Of a stretch of DNA of 64,000 nt, positions 51,674 through 60,964 are shown one piece after another. A program made the translations under genes and the position numbers. This DNA is from Synergistaceae bacterium (GTDB lineage: Bacteria > Synergistota > Synergistia > Synergistales > Aminobacteriaceae), in the NCBI GenBank assembly GCA_017439345.1, contig JAFSJJ010000039.1, forward strand, positions 1 through 64,000. The letters are read 5' to 3'. The notes under the pieces were generated by a model. It was given only the letters and a program-made list of their open reading frames with translations, was not told the DNA's origin and made no database searches. Position 1 is the first letter of the stretch. Each line of letters starts with the position of its first letter.

Positions 51674-52615
51674 ATGAATATATTTGAGCTTATAATTGCA
51701 GGCTTTAAGCGTTTTGCAGGTGAAATTTTCGGTGCACTCTTCATAACTATTGCGCTTTGGGCATTTCCCAGCCTATGGTCAATATTCAAGTACAAGGGTC
51801 ATAATAACAAAGACGGTACTGACACTGTGAGAGAAATTCAACGTTCAATCGAAGCTCAGCAGGAACATGAAGAACAGCTCAAAAAGGAACTCAAGGCAGC
51901 AGAAGCTTTCAAACAACAGGAAGCTCAACGCAGGGCAGAGGCAGAGAAACAGCTCGAACTCAAACGCTATGAGGAGAGACTCAAGGCAGCAGAAGCTCAG
52001 AAAGCGGAACTCGCGAGGCAGCTGGAGTCAGAACGTAAAGAAAGAGAACGTCTCAGGTCAGAACAAGCCGGTCAAATAAAAGAACTTCAGATGCAAATAG
52101 AATTACAACGTCAGGAGCATGAACGAATCAAAGCAGAGATTCAGAGCAGAGAGACTCTCACAGCTCTTGTTAAGAATCCCCCTGCAATGACCGACGAAGA
52201 GTTTATTAATTTATGCTCATCACAGAACGTAAAAGCGTCAGAAGTTGAAGAAGCTGTTAAGAACGGTGCTAACGTTAATGCCAGAAGCACAGGCAGAGGC
52301 GATACAGCTTTAATGCTTGCAGACAGGGCGGAAATTGTCGAAGTACTCTTGAGACACGGTGCAGATGTCCACGCTAAGAACAAAGAGGGCAATACGGCCA
52401 TGCTTCTCAATTACGGAGCTAAAGTCAATGTCAAAGACTCTGAAGGATATACGCCCCTAATGAATGCTGCAATGAAAGGCAGTGCTAAACTTGTAGAAAT
52501 GCTCATTACGCACGGTGCAAATATCAACGCTAAGAATAATTTAGGCTATACAGCTTTAGATTGTTCGTACAGTAAAGAAGCTGCAGAGATACTCCGCAGG
52601 TACGGTGCAGGATAA
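51674..52615 (+). CDS. Membrane-anchored coiled-coil/ankyrin-repeat protein
   Basis: A 313-residue protein with an N-terminal hydrophobic segment (FGALFITIALWAFPSLWSIF), a long charged coiled coil (about 55-165, Gln/Glu/Arg/Lys-rich, with AAEAxK units), then ankyrin repeats from about 185 (VEEAVKNGANVNARS, VEVLLRHGADVHAKN, LVEMLITHGANINAKN). One unit (GNTAMLLNYGAKVNVKD) is shortened, as if part of a repeat had been lost. It probably forms a scaffold at the membrane; the function is unknown. It sits alone between two similar terminators. Confidence 0.82.
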   Translation: MNIFELIIAGFKRFAGEIFGALFITIALWAFPSLWSIFKYKGHNNKDGTDTVREIQRSIEAQQEHEEQLKKELKAAEAFKQQEAQRRAEAEKQLELKRYEERLKAAEAQKAELARQLESERKERERLRSEQAGQIKELQMQIELQRQEHERIKAEIQSRETLTALVKNPPAMTDEEFINLCSSQNVKASEVEEAVKNGANVNARSTGRGDTALMLADRAEIVEVLLRHGADVHAKNKEGNTAMLLNYGAKVNVKDSEGYTPLMNAAMKGSAKLVEMLITHGANINAKNNLGYTALDCSYSKEAAEILRRYGAG

Positions 52616-52621
52616 AATTTA

Positions 52622-52666
52622 ACTCTGCCTGACTCATGAGAACTCACAAGCCGGGCAGAGTCTTTT
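52622..52666. terminator. Terminator after the ankyrin gene (twin 2)
   Basis: ACTCTGCCTG (52622-52631) pairs with CCGGGCAGAGT (52651-52661), then TCTTTT. It lies between convergent genes. Stem bases and the loop sequence with TCATGA and CACAAG match twin 1. Confidence 0.7.
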
Positions 52667-52686
52667 CACTTCACTAACTAAATTAT

Positions 52687-53100
52687 TTACTCAAAGTTTT
52701 TCTCGATCGTTAAAATATTTTTGCCGTCCTTATATTCATAAGTCATATTGTCCATGCTCTTCTTAACCATGTAGATTCCCAATCCGCCGATTTTACGTTC
52801 TTCAGCAGATAAAGTTATATCAGGGTCAGGCTTTGCTAACGGGTTATAGGGTACACCTTCATCAATCAAAGTTATAGAGACTGAATGGGGCTTGTCTTCA
52901 TTGAGATTGACTCTTATTGTTGCCTTGCCTACTTTAGGGTTATAAGCATAGTGGGCAATGTTCACAAATAACTCTTCGATTGCAATATCAATTTGAGTCT
53001 GGGCTTTAACTGAGCATCCGCTGGCCTCAAGTTCCTGATCAACGAACTCTTGAACTTTCTCAAGATTGTCTACTACAGCTGTGATTACTAATTCTTTCAT
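52687..53100 (-). CDS. RsbW/SpoIIAB-like serine kinase (anti-sigma type)
   Basis: A 137-residue GHKL ATPase of the anti-sigma or switch-kinase type. Motifs are intact: N-box EELFVN (42-47), G1 DEG (80-82) followed by PYNP, and G2 GGLGIYM (105-111). The ATG at 53100 was chosen because GGAGGTG lies ahead of it; the frame is open to 53136 but that part overlaps the phosphatase gene. It follows the SpoIIE-type phosphatase gene by 2 bp. Together they make up two of the three parts of a partner-switching module; the STAS-domain antagonist is not in the window. Confidence 0.9.
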   Translation of the reverse strand: MKELVITAVVDNLEKVQEFVDQELEASGCSVKAQTQIDIAIEELFVNIAHYAYNPKVGKATIRVNLNEDKPHSVSITLIDEGVPYNPLAKPDPDITLSAEERKIGGLGIYMVKKSMDNMTYEYKDGKNILTIEKNFE

Positions 53101-53102
53101 GA

Positions 53103-54749
53103 TTATAAATTTGCACCTCCGAAATATCTTAAGCAAAGCATGGTTATATCATCGAACTGTGGAGCTTCTCCGGTGAACTCGTCAACCTGATGCTTCATGA
53201 ACGATAAAGTTTCCTGCACTGATTGTTTTTGAGTCTTGTTAAGATCTGCAATCATTCTGTCAGTTCCGTAGAGTTCGTCATTAATATTAGTAGCTTCTGC
53301 GACTCCGTCAGTGTAGATAAATAAATTATCGCCGGGGTTTAATGTGAACTCGCTCTCCCTGAACTTCATTCCTTCCATAGTGGCAACTGCTGGACTGTGC
53401 TTTGACATGAAAAGCTCGTAGCCTGAGTCCGCCCTGTAAACAGCCGGGTATTCGTGTCCTGCGTTCGAGCATATTATCTTACCGGTTGAAATCTCCAGAA
53501 TTCCAAGCCACACAGTTACGAATAAATCTGCCTCGTTGCCCTCGCACAACTGGTTATTGACATCGTGCAATATTTCCGAAGGACTGCCTCCCATTTGAGC
53601 CCTGTTCTTGATTAAAGTCTTCGATATGACCATGAACAACGCAGCAGGGACTCCTTTTCCTGAGACATCGGCCATGACCAGAGCAATATGATCATTATCA
53701 ATCATGAAGAAATCATAGAAATCTCCGCCGACTTCTTTAGCAGGATTCATCGAGGCATAAATATCAAATTCATGTCTGTCAGGGAACGGAGGGAATATTC
53801 TGGGCAGCATATCGGCTTGAATTTGTGTAGCTACGTTTAATTCGGCCTTTATCTGCTCTTTCTCCTGAGTAACGCGAGTCAAATTCTCAACGTAATTAAT
53901 AATATTTTCTTCCATTACGTCAATATTCTTTGCGAGCTGTCCTATTTCGTTTCTAGCAGTTATCTTAGCTTGCAGTAATTCTTGAGGCTTGGTGTTCTCG
54001 TTTGCAAATCGCAGCGTCTCATCAGTGATTCTCTTAATCGGCCCTAAAAGATTCTTATTGAGATTCATTGAGTATCTAACGATCGTTAATAATAATATCA
54101 AGCCTGAAATTACAAGAACTTTATTTATATAAGACCGTCTGACCGAGTCAAGCTCTGTCATTTCTTTCTCGACTCCGATTACTCCGATGATTTTGCCCTT
54201 GTTCCTTCGCTGGCTATACACAGGCATCATAACTGTAATGTGATTCCCTGTCTGATGTTCGTCGCTAGTCCTGTAAATTGCGATTTCGACTCTGTCTTTG
54301 CCTTCATCGTAAATTTCTCTGAAAGCCTTTAAATATCTCTCGTCAGTCTGAACAATCGTATATCCTGAAGAGTATGCTCCTAAACGGGCTTTGGAATTCG
54401 CTACGTTCAATAAAAAAGTTATGTTCTGATAATTTTCACCGGATGCCCTGAAGATATATATATACGTTGCGTCCTGAGTATCTACGAGCTTCTGCCATTC
54501 CTTCTTGACTAACTGATACTGAAGCTGCCACTCTCTCAAAGAATAATTATTTGCCCTGAGAAAACTTGTAGTAACCGAGTTAGCAGCTGTCCTTGCCGTG
54601 TTATATGCACTGTTGGCGTACTGGTCTTGAATTGCGTCTGTGAACTCGTAGTAGCCTATAACAATAACTGAGAGACTTAGAGCCGCGAGGACAAATATGA
54701 CACTTGATATGCTCTTGAAAGTAATGTTGTATAAAAACTTGAACTTCAT
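53103..54749 (-). CDS. Membrane-bound PP2C-type phosphatase (SpoIIE/RsbU-like) with sensor and HAMP
   Basis: A 548-residue sensor phosphatase with TM1 at 13-33, a periplasmic sensor region (about 40-205), TM2 at 211-228, HAMP (229-290), a coiled linker (290-312) and a SpoIIE-type PP2C domain (312-545). Metal-binding acids are seen in VGGDFYD (340-346) and ADVSGKG (360-366) and in the late QFDDITM. It should remove phosphate from a STAS antagonist and thereby free the switch kinase. Its ATG overlaps the acyltransferase stop by 4 bp. Confidence 0.92.
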   Translation of the reverse strand: MKFKFLYNITFKSISSVIFVLAALSLSVIVIGYYEFTDAIQDQYANSAYNTARTAANSVTTSFLRANNYSLREWQLQYQLVKKEWQKLVDTQDATYIYIFRASGENYQNITFLLNVANSKARLGAYSSGYTIVQTDERYLKAFREIYDEGKDRVEIAIYRTSDEHQTGNHITVMMPVYSQRRNKGKIIGVIGVEKEMTELDSVRRSYINKVLVISGLILLLTIVRYSMNLNKNLLGPIKRITDETLRFANENTKPQELLQAKITARNEIGQLAKNIDVMEENIINYVENLTRVTQEKEQIKAELNVATQIQADMLPRIFPPFPDRHEFDIYASMNPAKEVGGDFYDFFMIDNDHIALVMADVSGKGVPAALFMVISKTLIKNRAQMGGSPSEILHDVNNQLCEGNEADLFVTVWLGILEISTGKIICSNAGHEYPAVYRADSGYELFMSKHSPAVATMEGMKFRESEFTLNPGDNLFIYTDGVAEATNINDELYGTDRMIADLNKTQKQSVQETLSFMKHQVDEFTGEAPQFDDITMLCLRYFGGANL

Positions 54750-55837
54750 TGCTTAGATAACATCCTCCCTTTTATCAAAGCAAAGACAGAACATGCAATA
54801 ATCGACAGGGTAAACACTATCAGAGAATAAATGCAGACTTCAGCATTAAACTCAACGTCCCAAGTCGGCCCGGATCTGATATAAGTTCCAAGTAAATCAG
54901 AAAATATTACTCCGAACGGACGATGCATAAACATGAATAACAGTGAATTTCTGCCTGCAAACTGAAGGAACTCTGAGACATATTTAACTTTGTCAAGCAG
55001 ACTGCATATTATTATGAAAGCATAGCCCCCGATAAACATCTGAATGAAAACTGTGAACACGCTCCAGCTGCCTATAGTGCCTAACTCGTTCATGAATGCC
55101 CTTGGACTCCCTGAGAAATAAAATATGACCGCATGAATTATTAAAGCAATGACTGCAATAAAATAATTTCCGCATGTCTCTATATGTTCAGCGATCTTCA
55201 AGCCTGCACAGTAATCACCGGCCAGCATTAGAGAAGCATAAACAGGCACAATAGCCAGAGACCATGATAAATGATTTCTATAATCATAGAGCGCAAAACT
55301 TATTAAGAGCATAATCACGCAGACTATAAATAAATTTCTAAAGCTTTGACTCGTGTATCTCATAAAGAAATAAAATACAGGCAGAGTAAAAATCATCGTC
55401 CACATGAACCACGCCTGCGATATAATGTCATATAAGAGCCTGTCCCAGTAATTTGCTTTGAGCGGCAGCAATATAGAAGCAAACTCCGGACGCAGATAAG
55501 TATATACAGCATCAATGCAAATATCTTTGAAAGTGTACGAGTGAAATATCATGCAGTAAGCTCCGCCGATAACGAGAAGGGACAAAGTATATTTCACTGA
55601 AGGTATTAACAGAGCCTTGACCCTGTGAAGCAAGCTGTGTCTTTCGATTCGATAGAGATAGCCTGACAAGCTGAAGAAAAACGGAATTGCAAACCAGATG
55701 CTTTCACCAATGAAGCCTTGAGCAAGTCCGCCATTAGGAGTATATATCAAGTGAAATGCACATACGCATAATATTGCAATGCCCCTTGCTGTATCAAAAA
55801 TTTTGTTTCGTTTTATTTTTAGTAATTTATCGCTCAT
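54746..55837 (-). CDS. Acyltransferase 3 family membrane protein
   Basis: A 363-residue integral-membrane protein with about 10 helices. The family start is KIFDTARGIAILCVCAFHLIY, with the catalytic-type H in AFHL, followed by IPFFFSLSGYLY and, late, LLFMFMHRPFG. Such enzymes transfer acetyl or succinyl groups to surface glycans, peptidoglycan or antibiotics. It lies between the 207-residue degenerate GHKL gene (4 bp) and the phosphatase gene (4-bp overlap), which ties a surface modification to the signalling module. Confidence 0.88.
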   Translation of the reverse strand: MSDKLLKIKRNKIFDTARGIAILCVCAFHLIYTPNGGLAQGFIGESIWFAIPFFFSLSGYLYRIERHSLLHRVKALLIPSVKYTLSLLVIGGAYCMIFHSYTFKDICIDAVYTYLRPEFASILLPLKANYWDRLLYDIISQAWFMWTMIFTLPVFYFFMRYTSQSFRNLFIVCVIMLLISFALYDYRNHLSWSLAIVPVYASLMLAGDYCAGLKIAEHIETCGNYFIAVIALIIHAVIFYFSGSPRAFMNELGTIGSWSVFTVFIQMFIGGYAFIIICSLLDKVKYVSEFLQFAGRNSLLFMFMHRPFGVIFSDLLGTYIRSGPTWDVEFNAEVCIYSLIVFTLSIIACSVFALIKGRMLSKQ

Positions 55838-55841
55838 TGTC

Positions 55842-56465
55842 TTATTGCTTGAAAGTTTTATAAATAGTTAATTCTATGCCGTCCTGATTAATTCCTACTT
55901 GGACATCATCGGCTATGTTTGCAATTATTGACTTCTCGAGTTCGTCCCATGACTCTATATCTTCACGGACATCGCTTTTATATTTCTGCATTGACCATGA
56001 ATAAATTGCGTCGGACATTCCGGAGTCATTTATGCCTATTGCACCGTAATTAAATAATCCTGTGCCGTACTCTGAGTGAATGTCAAAACTTTCCTGAACT
56101 AGATAGAGTCCTCCTTCGATAATGTCTCGTATTCGTTCCATGATGCCGCGCCGTGCAGTGTTCTCGCCTTTGGTTGATGCTGAGATCAATTCGCGCTTCT
56201 TTGAGTAATCGAGTTCTGCTTTTGCCTCAAGGTGAAGGATACATGTTTTATTCTTTGCTTCGAGCCAGTACTCTGCGTTAAATTCTCCTGTTACGGCACG
56301 TACCATGCTGAAGAGTTCTTCTGCTAAGAGTCTTGCATGAAACTTGCTGCGTCTGCTGAGACCCAAGAAGTCTGCAATATGTTCTGTCAAGTTCAGAGCG
56401 TCCTGCATTCCTGAGCCTGTGTTAGAGATTTTTATTTTCTCAGTAGTGATATTTTTTTGCTGCAT
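55842..56465 (-). CDS. Protein with a degenerate GHKL-like N-terminal region
   Basis: A 207-residue cytoplasmic protein of no named family. Residues 20-80 recall the start of a GHKL anti-sigma kinase (LTEHIADFLGLSRRSKFHARLLAEELFSMVRAV, then CILHLEAKAELD), but the N-box asparagine is absent and no G1 or G2 glycine motif follows. The rest is Ile/Ser/Glu-rich. It is the first gene of the four-gene operon that ends with the RsbW-like kinase, and may be a kinase-dead scaffold or regulator. GGGGGAATAA precedes the start. Confidence 0.6.
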   Translation of the reverse strand: MQQKNITTEKIKISNTGSGMQDALNLTEHIADFLGLSRRSKFHARLLAEELFSMVRAVTGEFNAEYWLEAKNKTCILHLEAKAELDYSKKRELISASTKGENTARRGIMERIRDIIEGGLYLVQESFDIHSEYGTGLFNYGAIGINDSGMSDAIYSWSMQKYKSDVREDIESWDELEKSIIANIADDVQVGINQDGIELTIYKTFKQ

Positions 56466-56618
56466 GGAAAAAATTATTCCCCCTTTGTGAACTTTATTAA
56501 AGTTATAACGCCTCGTTGTGAAAAAATTCTTAGAAATTATAAATCATGCATTTATTAATTTGCACTCTAACGCGATATAATCACGAGAAATTTTTTTTTG
56601 AGGGGAGATATATTTATC

Positions 56619-57773
56619 ATGCACTACCGCGAATTAGGCTCGACAGGACTCAAGGTCAGCGAAATTGCTTTAGGCTGCGAAGGTATGACAGAGCAGAATT
56701 ACTCAATGTGCAGAAAGTTATTCGACTTGGCCGAACACTCAGGCATTAATTATTTCGATTTATACTCGTCTGACCCTGAATTAAGATCAGCTGTAGGGAA
56801 CGCTCTCAAGGGAAGACGCGAAAAATTTATCATTCAGTCTCACATCTGCTCAATCTGGAAGGACGGGCAGTATATGCGCTCAAGGAATCTTCAGGAAGTG
56901 AAACAAGGCTTTGAAGACTCATTAAGGCTCTTGCAGGTTGATTATATTGACGTAGGAATGATTCATTACTGCGATGCATTAGATGACTGGGACGCAATTA
57001 TTAATAACGGAATTCTTGATTACGCACGGGAGTTAAAAGCTAAAGGAGTTATAAAGCATATAGGCTTAAGCTCGCACAATCCTCAAGTTGCATTAAAAGC
57101 TGTCGAGAGTAATTCAATCGAAGTGTTAATGTTCAGCGTTAATCCGTGCTATGATTTACAGCCTGCAAGCGAGGACGTTGAAGACCTATGGGCCGATGAG
57201 GCTTACTCACATCACTTGACTAACATGGATCCCGAACGCGAAAGATTATACGAGACCTGCCAGAGTCACGGAGTCGGTATCACTGTCATGAAGTGTTTCG
57301 GGGGCGGAGATTTACTCAATGCCGAGTTATCCCCTGCAGGAGCAGCTTTAACAGTTAATCAATGCATAGCCTACGCTTTGAGTCGTCCTGCCGTTGCATG
57401 TGTCTTAGCCGGAGCGCACTCAATCGAACAATTGAAAGAGTCATTAAATTTCGAGAACGCTTCAGAGTCAGAGAGAGATTATGCCCTTGCGTTGTCTTCG
57501 TTCCCTAAAATCAGCTGGGAGGGTCACTGCATGTATTGCTCTCACTGCGAGCCATGTCCTGTCAAGATAGATATTGCTAACGTTACGAAATTTTTGAATC
57601 TGGCAAAGTCTGCAAGCTCTGAGTCAATTCCTGAGACAGTGAGGGAACATTACAAGCTATTAAAGCATCACGGGGGCGAGTGCATTCAGTGCGGTTCATG
57701 TGAAAAACGCTGTCCGTTCGGAGTCAAGATTCGCGAGAACATGAAAGAGGCTCATAGAGTCTTCGGCTTATAG
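56619..57773 (+). CDS. Ferredoxin-type aldo/keto reductase
   Basis: A 384-residue cytoplasmic oxidoreductase. Residues 1-290 form an AKR barrel: LGSTGLKVSEIALGCEGM, YFDLYSSDPE with the catalytic D and Y region, and VGMIHYCDALDDW with the conserved histidine. The C-terminal domain carries two cysteine clusters, CMYCSHCEPCP and CIQCGSCEKRCP, for two [4Fe-4S] centres, so electrons may come from or go to ferredoxin. I chose ATG 56619 because GAGGGGAGA lies ahead of it. The substrate is unknown. The common Asp-Tyr-Lys-His set is not fully clear, since no lysine is evident after strand 3 (FIIQSH). Confidence 0.87.
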   Translation: MHYRELGSTGLKVSEIALGCEGMTEQNYSMCRKLFDLAEHSGINYFDLYSSDPELRSAVGNALKGRREKFIIQSHICSIWKDGQYMRSRNLQEVKQGFEDSLRLLQVDYIDVGMIHYCDALDDWDAIINNGILDYARELKAKGVIKHIGLSSHNPQVALKAVESNSIEVLMFSVNPCYDLQPASEDVEDLWADEAYSHHLTNMDPERERLYETCQSHGVGITVMKCFGGGDLLNAELSPAGAALTVNQCIAYALSRPAVACVLAGAHSIEQLKESLNFENASESERDYALALSSFPKISWEGHCMYCSHCEPCPVKIDIANVTKFLNLAKSASSESIPETVREHYKLLKHHGGECIQCGSCEKRCPFGVKIRENMKEAHRVFGL

Positions 57774-57778
57774 TCAGG

Positions 57779-57806
57779 TAAAAAAATTTGCGTGAACTGC
57801 CGAAAA
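57779..57806 (+). promoter_or_regulatory. Sigma-28-type promoter of flagellin
   Basis: TAAA (57779-57782), 16 bases, then GCCGAAAA (57799-57806), near the flagellar consensus. It lies about 55 bp upstream of the flagellin ATG, directly after the aldo/keto reductase stop. Confidence 0.65.
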
Positions 57807-57861
57807 TGTTATGTAAGAAGGATGATAATAATTCATTTCAGCAGGAGGCAATTTTAACATC

Positions 57862-59958
57862 ATGATGATAGGCAGCAATAATAATATAACGCTCGCTTAT
57901 AACTCTCTGAACGCTACGAATAAAGCTATGGAGAACACAGCTCGTGCGCTATCGACAGGACTCAGGGTAGCAACGGCTGCTGATGATGCTGCGGGTTTTG
58001 CGATGGCTCAGAAGATGTCTGCTCAGGTTGCAGGACTCAGCAGGGCAATCAAGAACACTCAAGACGGAGTCTCTATGCTTCAGACGGCAGAAGGGGCAAT
58101 GAATCAGATTAACTCTATGCTTCAGAGAATGAGAGAGCTTTCACTTCAAGCCAGCAATGACACTCTAACTACTCAGGACAGAAATTATATACAGCTTGAG
58201 ATCGACGAACTTAAAAATAATATTGACAATATCGCAAGAAATACTACTTTCAATCAAAAGCGGTTACTCGACGGCAGCAGCGCGGCTACATGGTCAGCAG
58301 ATAAGTTAAGCACTCGAGTCAACATAACAGGAGCAATCACTTCAATAGACCAGTTCGGCCAGAAGTCCAGCATAGAGGGCAATTATCGAATCGAAGTTAA
58401 TGCGACTCCGGGAAAAACTCAGGTTCAGAAGACTGGGATATTCACGATTCCAGATAAAAGCGGCAGAGACACTGAAGACTACACGCAGGAGATAAATCTT
58501 GACGAGTTGAGCGAAAATGATTCAAGTTACGGCTGGAAGTTCGAGAACGGAGTCTTGACCATCAACGGCAGCGGTAATTTCAGCATTACGGGTAATAACT
58601 CTGCAAAAATTTCTGTTGAACAGGGAGTCAACGCTAAAATCAGATTCACTGACACGAACACTGACTCTCTTGAGATCGATAATGCTAATGTTACACTAGT
58701 CCTCAGGGGCGATAACGCTTTGACATCAGGGATAGAACTCAAAGGCTCAACGGGAATGCTGACTATTAACAGCTCAGAAGGCTTAAATCGTGAAGAAGGC
58801 ACTCTGACTCTAAGCGGTATAACAGGCACTCAAGGCGACATAACGATTAACGGAGGCTCTATAACATCAAGTGCAGACTCTCAAATCACGGTCAAGCTGA
58901 ACGGAGGCAGTGTTCAGGGAATTAATAACATAATCGACAACACAGGAATTGCAAAGCCTGTAACCCTTGAAGACATTCCCGAATTCTATGACGCAAGCGG
59001 AGTGTTTATGCTCACAGACCCTCAGGAGATAACTATAACTCAAGGGGACGGCAAGAAGGCTTCAGTCATGTTATATAGAACTGACACTATTGAAGACGTT
59101 AGAAAGAAATTGAATGATGCAATTGCAAAAGATATAGGACAGGCAGATTACACTGACAATGAAGATAACTTTGTGAGATTCGTTGAGTCTGGTCATGAAG
59201 ATTCAAGCGGCTTTGAGTCAGTTGCAGGGACTTTCGTAATTCGTTCGGCTGTTCCTGGTTCTAAAGGCGAGTTAAGTTTCTCATCTGACAATCAGGATTT
59301 AATCTCAGCGTTCAACCTTAACACGATTCAAGAGTCAACGGAGACGACTTACAGGGCATCTGTATATAATGCTCACAACGGCAGGGCTATAGCAAAGAAT
59401 ATCATCACTGACGGCAATACTATTAACGGGGTAATAGCTCCTAACGTTAATATAGAATTTGACTCAATGGCGAATATTAAAGCCTCATGGAATGCTAACA
59501 CAAAGAATTATATTCTTGCAGAAGATTCGCTACCGTTCGAGACTACTGTACACATCGTAGACAGGAGCACAGCGTTTCAGGTCGGACAGAATGACGGCGA
59601 AGATATTTATATCAATATAGCTGACATGAGCGCGGCAGCACTTGGTCTTAACAGTGTAAATCTTACGACAAGGCAGGGTGCTAATGAAACAATAGGAATT
59701 CTCGATCAGGCTATTCACATGGTCTCACAGCAGAGATCAAGACTCGGAGCATATCAGAACGAACTTGAATATAACGCTAATAGTCTCACTCAGACTCATT
59801 TGCACATGTCAGAGGCAGAGAGCAGACTCAAAGATGCTGACATGGCGACAGAATATATGGAGTTCGTGAAGCTGCAAATCTTGAACAACACAGGAAATTC
59901 AATGCTGACTCAGGCAAACCAAAGCGCGCAGTCGTTAATGAGTATATTATCAGTGTAA
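57862..59958 (+). CDS. fliC: Flagellin with enlarged central domain
   Basis: The filament protein, 698 residues. The N-terminal D0/D1 region is classic (NNNITLAYNSLNATNKAME, LSTGLRVATAADDAAGFAMA, NTTFNQKRLLDGS), as is the C-terminal one (HMSEAESRLKDADMATEYMEF, then NNTGNSMLTQANQ). The outward-facing middle (about 160-590) contains a beta-helix-like run rich in Gly, Ser, Asn and Thr (GVLTINGSGNFSITGNN; GMLTINSSEG; GDITINGGSI) resembling repeats of surface proteins. It is probably O-glycosylated on Ser/Thr (inference). Expression is likely under FlgM control through the promoter at 57779. Confidence 0.94.
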   Translation: MMIGSNNNITLAYNSLNATNKAMENTARALSTGLRVATAADDAAGFAMAQKMSAQVAGLSRAIKNTQDGVSMLQTAEGAMNQINSMLQRMRELSLQASNDTLTTQDRNYIQLEIDELKNNIDNIARNTTFNQKRLLDGSSAATWSADKLSTRVNITGAITSIDQFGQKSSIEGNYRIEVNATPGKTQVQKTGIFTIPDKSGRDTEDYTQEINLDELSENDSSYGWKFENGVLTINGSGNFSITGNNSAKISVEQGVNAKIRFTDTNTDSLEIDNANVTLVLRGDNALTSGIELKGSTGMLTINSSEGLNREEGTLTLSGITGTQGDITINGGSITSSADSQITVKLNGGSVQGINNIIDNTGIAKPVTLEDIPEFYDASGVFMLTDPQEITITQGDGKKASVMLYRTDTIEDVRKKLNDAIAKDIGQADYTDNEDNFVRFVESGHEDSSGFESVAGTFVIRSAVPGSKGELSFSSDNQDLISAFNLNTIQESTETTYRASVYNAHNGRAIAKNIITDGNTINGVIAPNVNIEFDSMANIKASWNANTKNYILAEDSLPFETTVHIVDRSTAFQVGQNDGEDIYINIADMSAAALGLNSVNLTTRQGANETIGILDQAIHMVSQQRSRLGAYQNELEYNANSLTQTHLHMSEAESRLKDADMATEYMEFVKLQILNNTGNSMLTQANQSAQSLMSILSV

Positions 59959-59967
59959 AAAAGTTTT

Positions 59968-60001
59968 CCCCCGGCCAAGTTTTTATGACTGGGGGATTTA
60001 A
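59968..60001. terminator. Terminator between flagellin and hemB
   Basis: CCCCC (59968-59972) with flanking GG pairs with GGGGG (59991-59995) across a 12-18 base loop; A-rich and T-rich tails lie on the two sides. It serves two convergent genes. Confidence 0.5.
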
Positions 60002-60964
60002 TTATCTAAGCCATTCAGCGAGTTCAAGAGCGTAATACGTGATGATAATATCTGCTCCTGCCCGGACTTGAGATATTGCAATTTCACACGCAATTTTTTT
60101 CTCATCGAGCCAGCCATTGAGAGACGCTGCTTTAATCATCGCATATTCTCCGCTGACTGAGTAAGACGCTACAGGGACAAGGGTATTTTCTTTCACTGTC
60201 TTCAAGACATCAAGATATGCGAGTCCAGGCTTTATTATCAACATGTCTGCTCCCTCGTCAATGTCAATCAATGCTTCTTTGAGGGCTTCACGAACATTGC
60301 GGATATCCATCTGGTAAGTCTTGCGGTCTCCGAATGAAGGTGCCGAACCTGCTGCTTCTCTAAACGGCCCGTAAAATCCTGATGCATACTTCACAGCGTA
60401 AGAAAATATCAGCGTGTCATGAAAGTTATTAGCGTCAAGAACTTCACGAATTGCCTTAATTTGTCCGTCCATCATTGCAGAGGGTGCAACTATGTCAACT
60501 CCTGATTGAGCCTGAGAAAGTGCTATTCTCGCAAGATATTCAAGAGTTGAGTCATTATCGACCTCGTTATTCTTGATTATCCCGCAGTGTCCGTGAGAAG
60601 TGTATTCGCACATGCAGACATCGCCGATTATAGTCAAGTCAGGGAATTCGCGCTTTGAGAGCCTTATTGCCTGTTGAATGACTCCGTCCTCATCGTATGC
60701 AGAGCTTGCAGACTCGTCCTTGTGTTCAGGTATTCCGAATAACAGCACTCCGCCTATATTAGCCTTTGCAGCACGTTCAAGGATTAACGGGAGCTTGTCC
60801 GGGCTGTAGCGTTTCTGACCAGGCATTGAGGGAATATCTTCAATAATGTTTCTGCCTTCTCGAACGAATACAGGATAGATCATCATTGAAGGCGTTAATC
60901 TTGTCTCGCTGGTCAAGTTTCGTATTGCCTGAGTCTTTCGCAGTCTTCGCGGTCTAGTTATCAT
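60002..60964 (-). CDS. hemB: Porphobilinogen synthase
   Basis: A 320-residue cytoplasmic enzyme that condenses two 5-aminolevulinate molecules in haem, sirohaem and corrinoid synthesis. The cysteine-rich DVCMCEYTSHGHCG stretch marks a zinc-type enzyme. The two Schiff-base lysine regions are present (YAVKYASGFYGPFREAAGS and LIIKPGLAYLD). It overlaps the epimerase gene by 11 bp. Corrinoid or sirohaem need is plausible in an anaerobe. Length is normal. Confidence 0.96.
   Translation of the reverse strand: MITRPRRLRKTQAIRNLTSETRLTPSMMIYPVFVREGRNIIEDIPSMPGQKRYSPDKLPLILERAAKANIGGVLLFGIPEHKDESASSAYDEDGVIQQAIRLSKREFPDLTIIGDVCMCEYTSHGHCGIIKNNEVDNDSTLEYLARIALSQAQSGVDIVAPSAMMDGQIKAIREVLDANNFHDTLIFSYAVKYASGFYGPFREAAGSAPSFGDRKTYQMDIRNVREALKEALIDIDEGADMLIIKPGLAYLDVLKTVKENTLVPVASYSVSGEYAMIKAASLNGWLDEKKIACEIAISQVRAGADIIITYYALELAEWLR

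Noticed and set aside
56591-56599. T9 tract ahead of the aldo/keto reductase gene as a phase-variation tract
   Set aside because: T runs of this length are frequent next to ribosome sites and terminators in this AT-rich sequence and this one is not in a promoter spacer or coding region.
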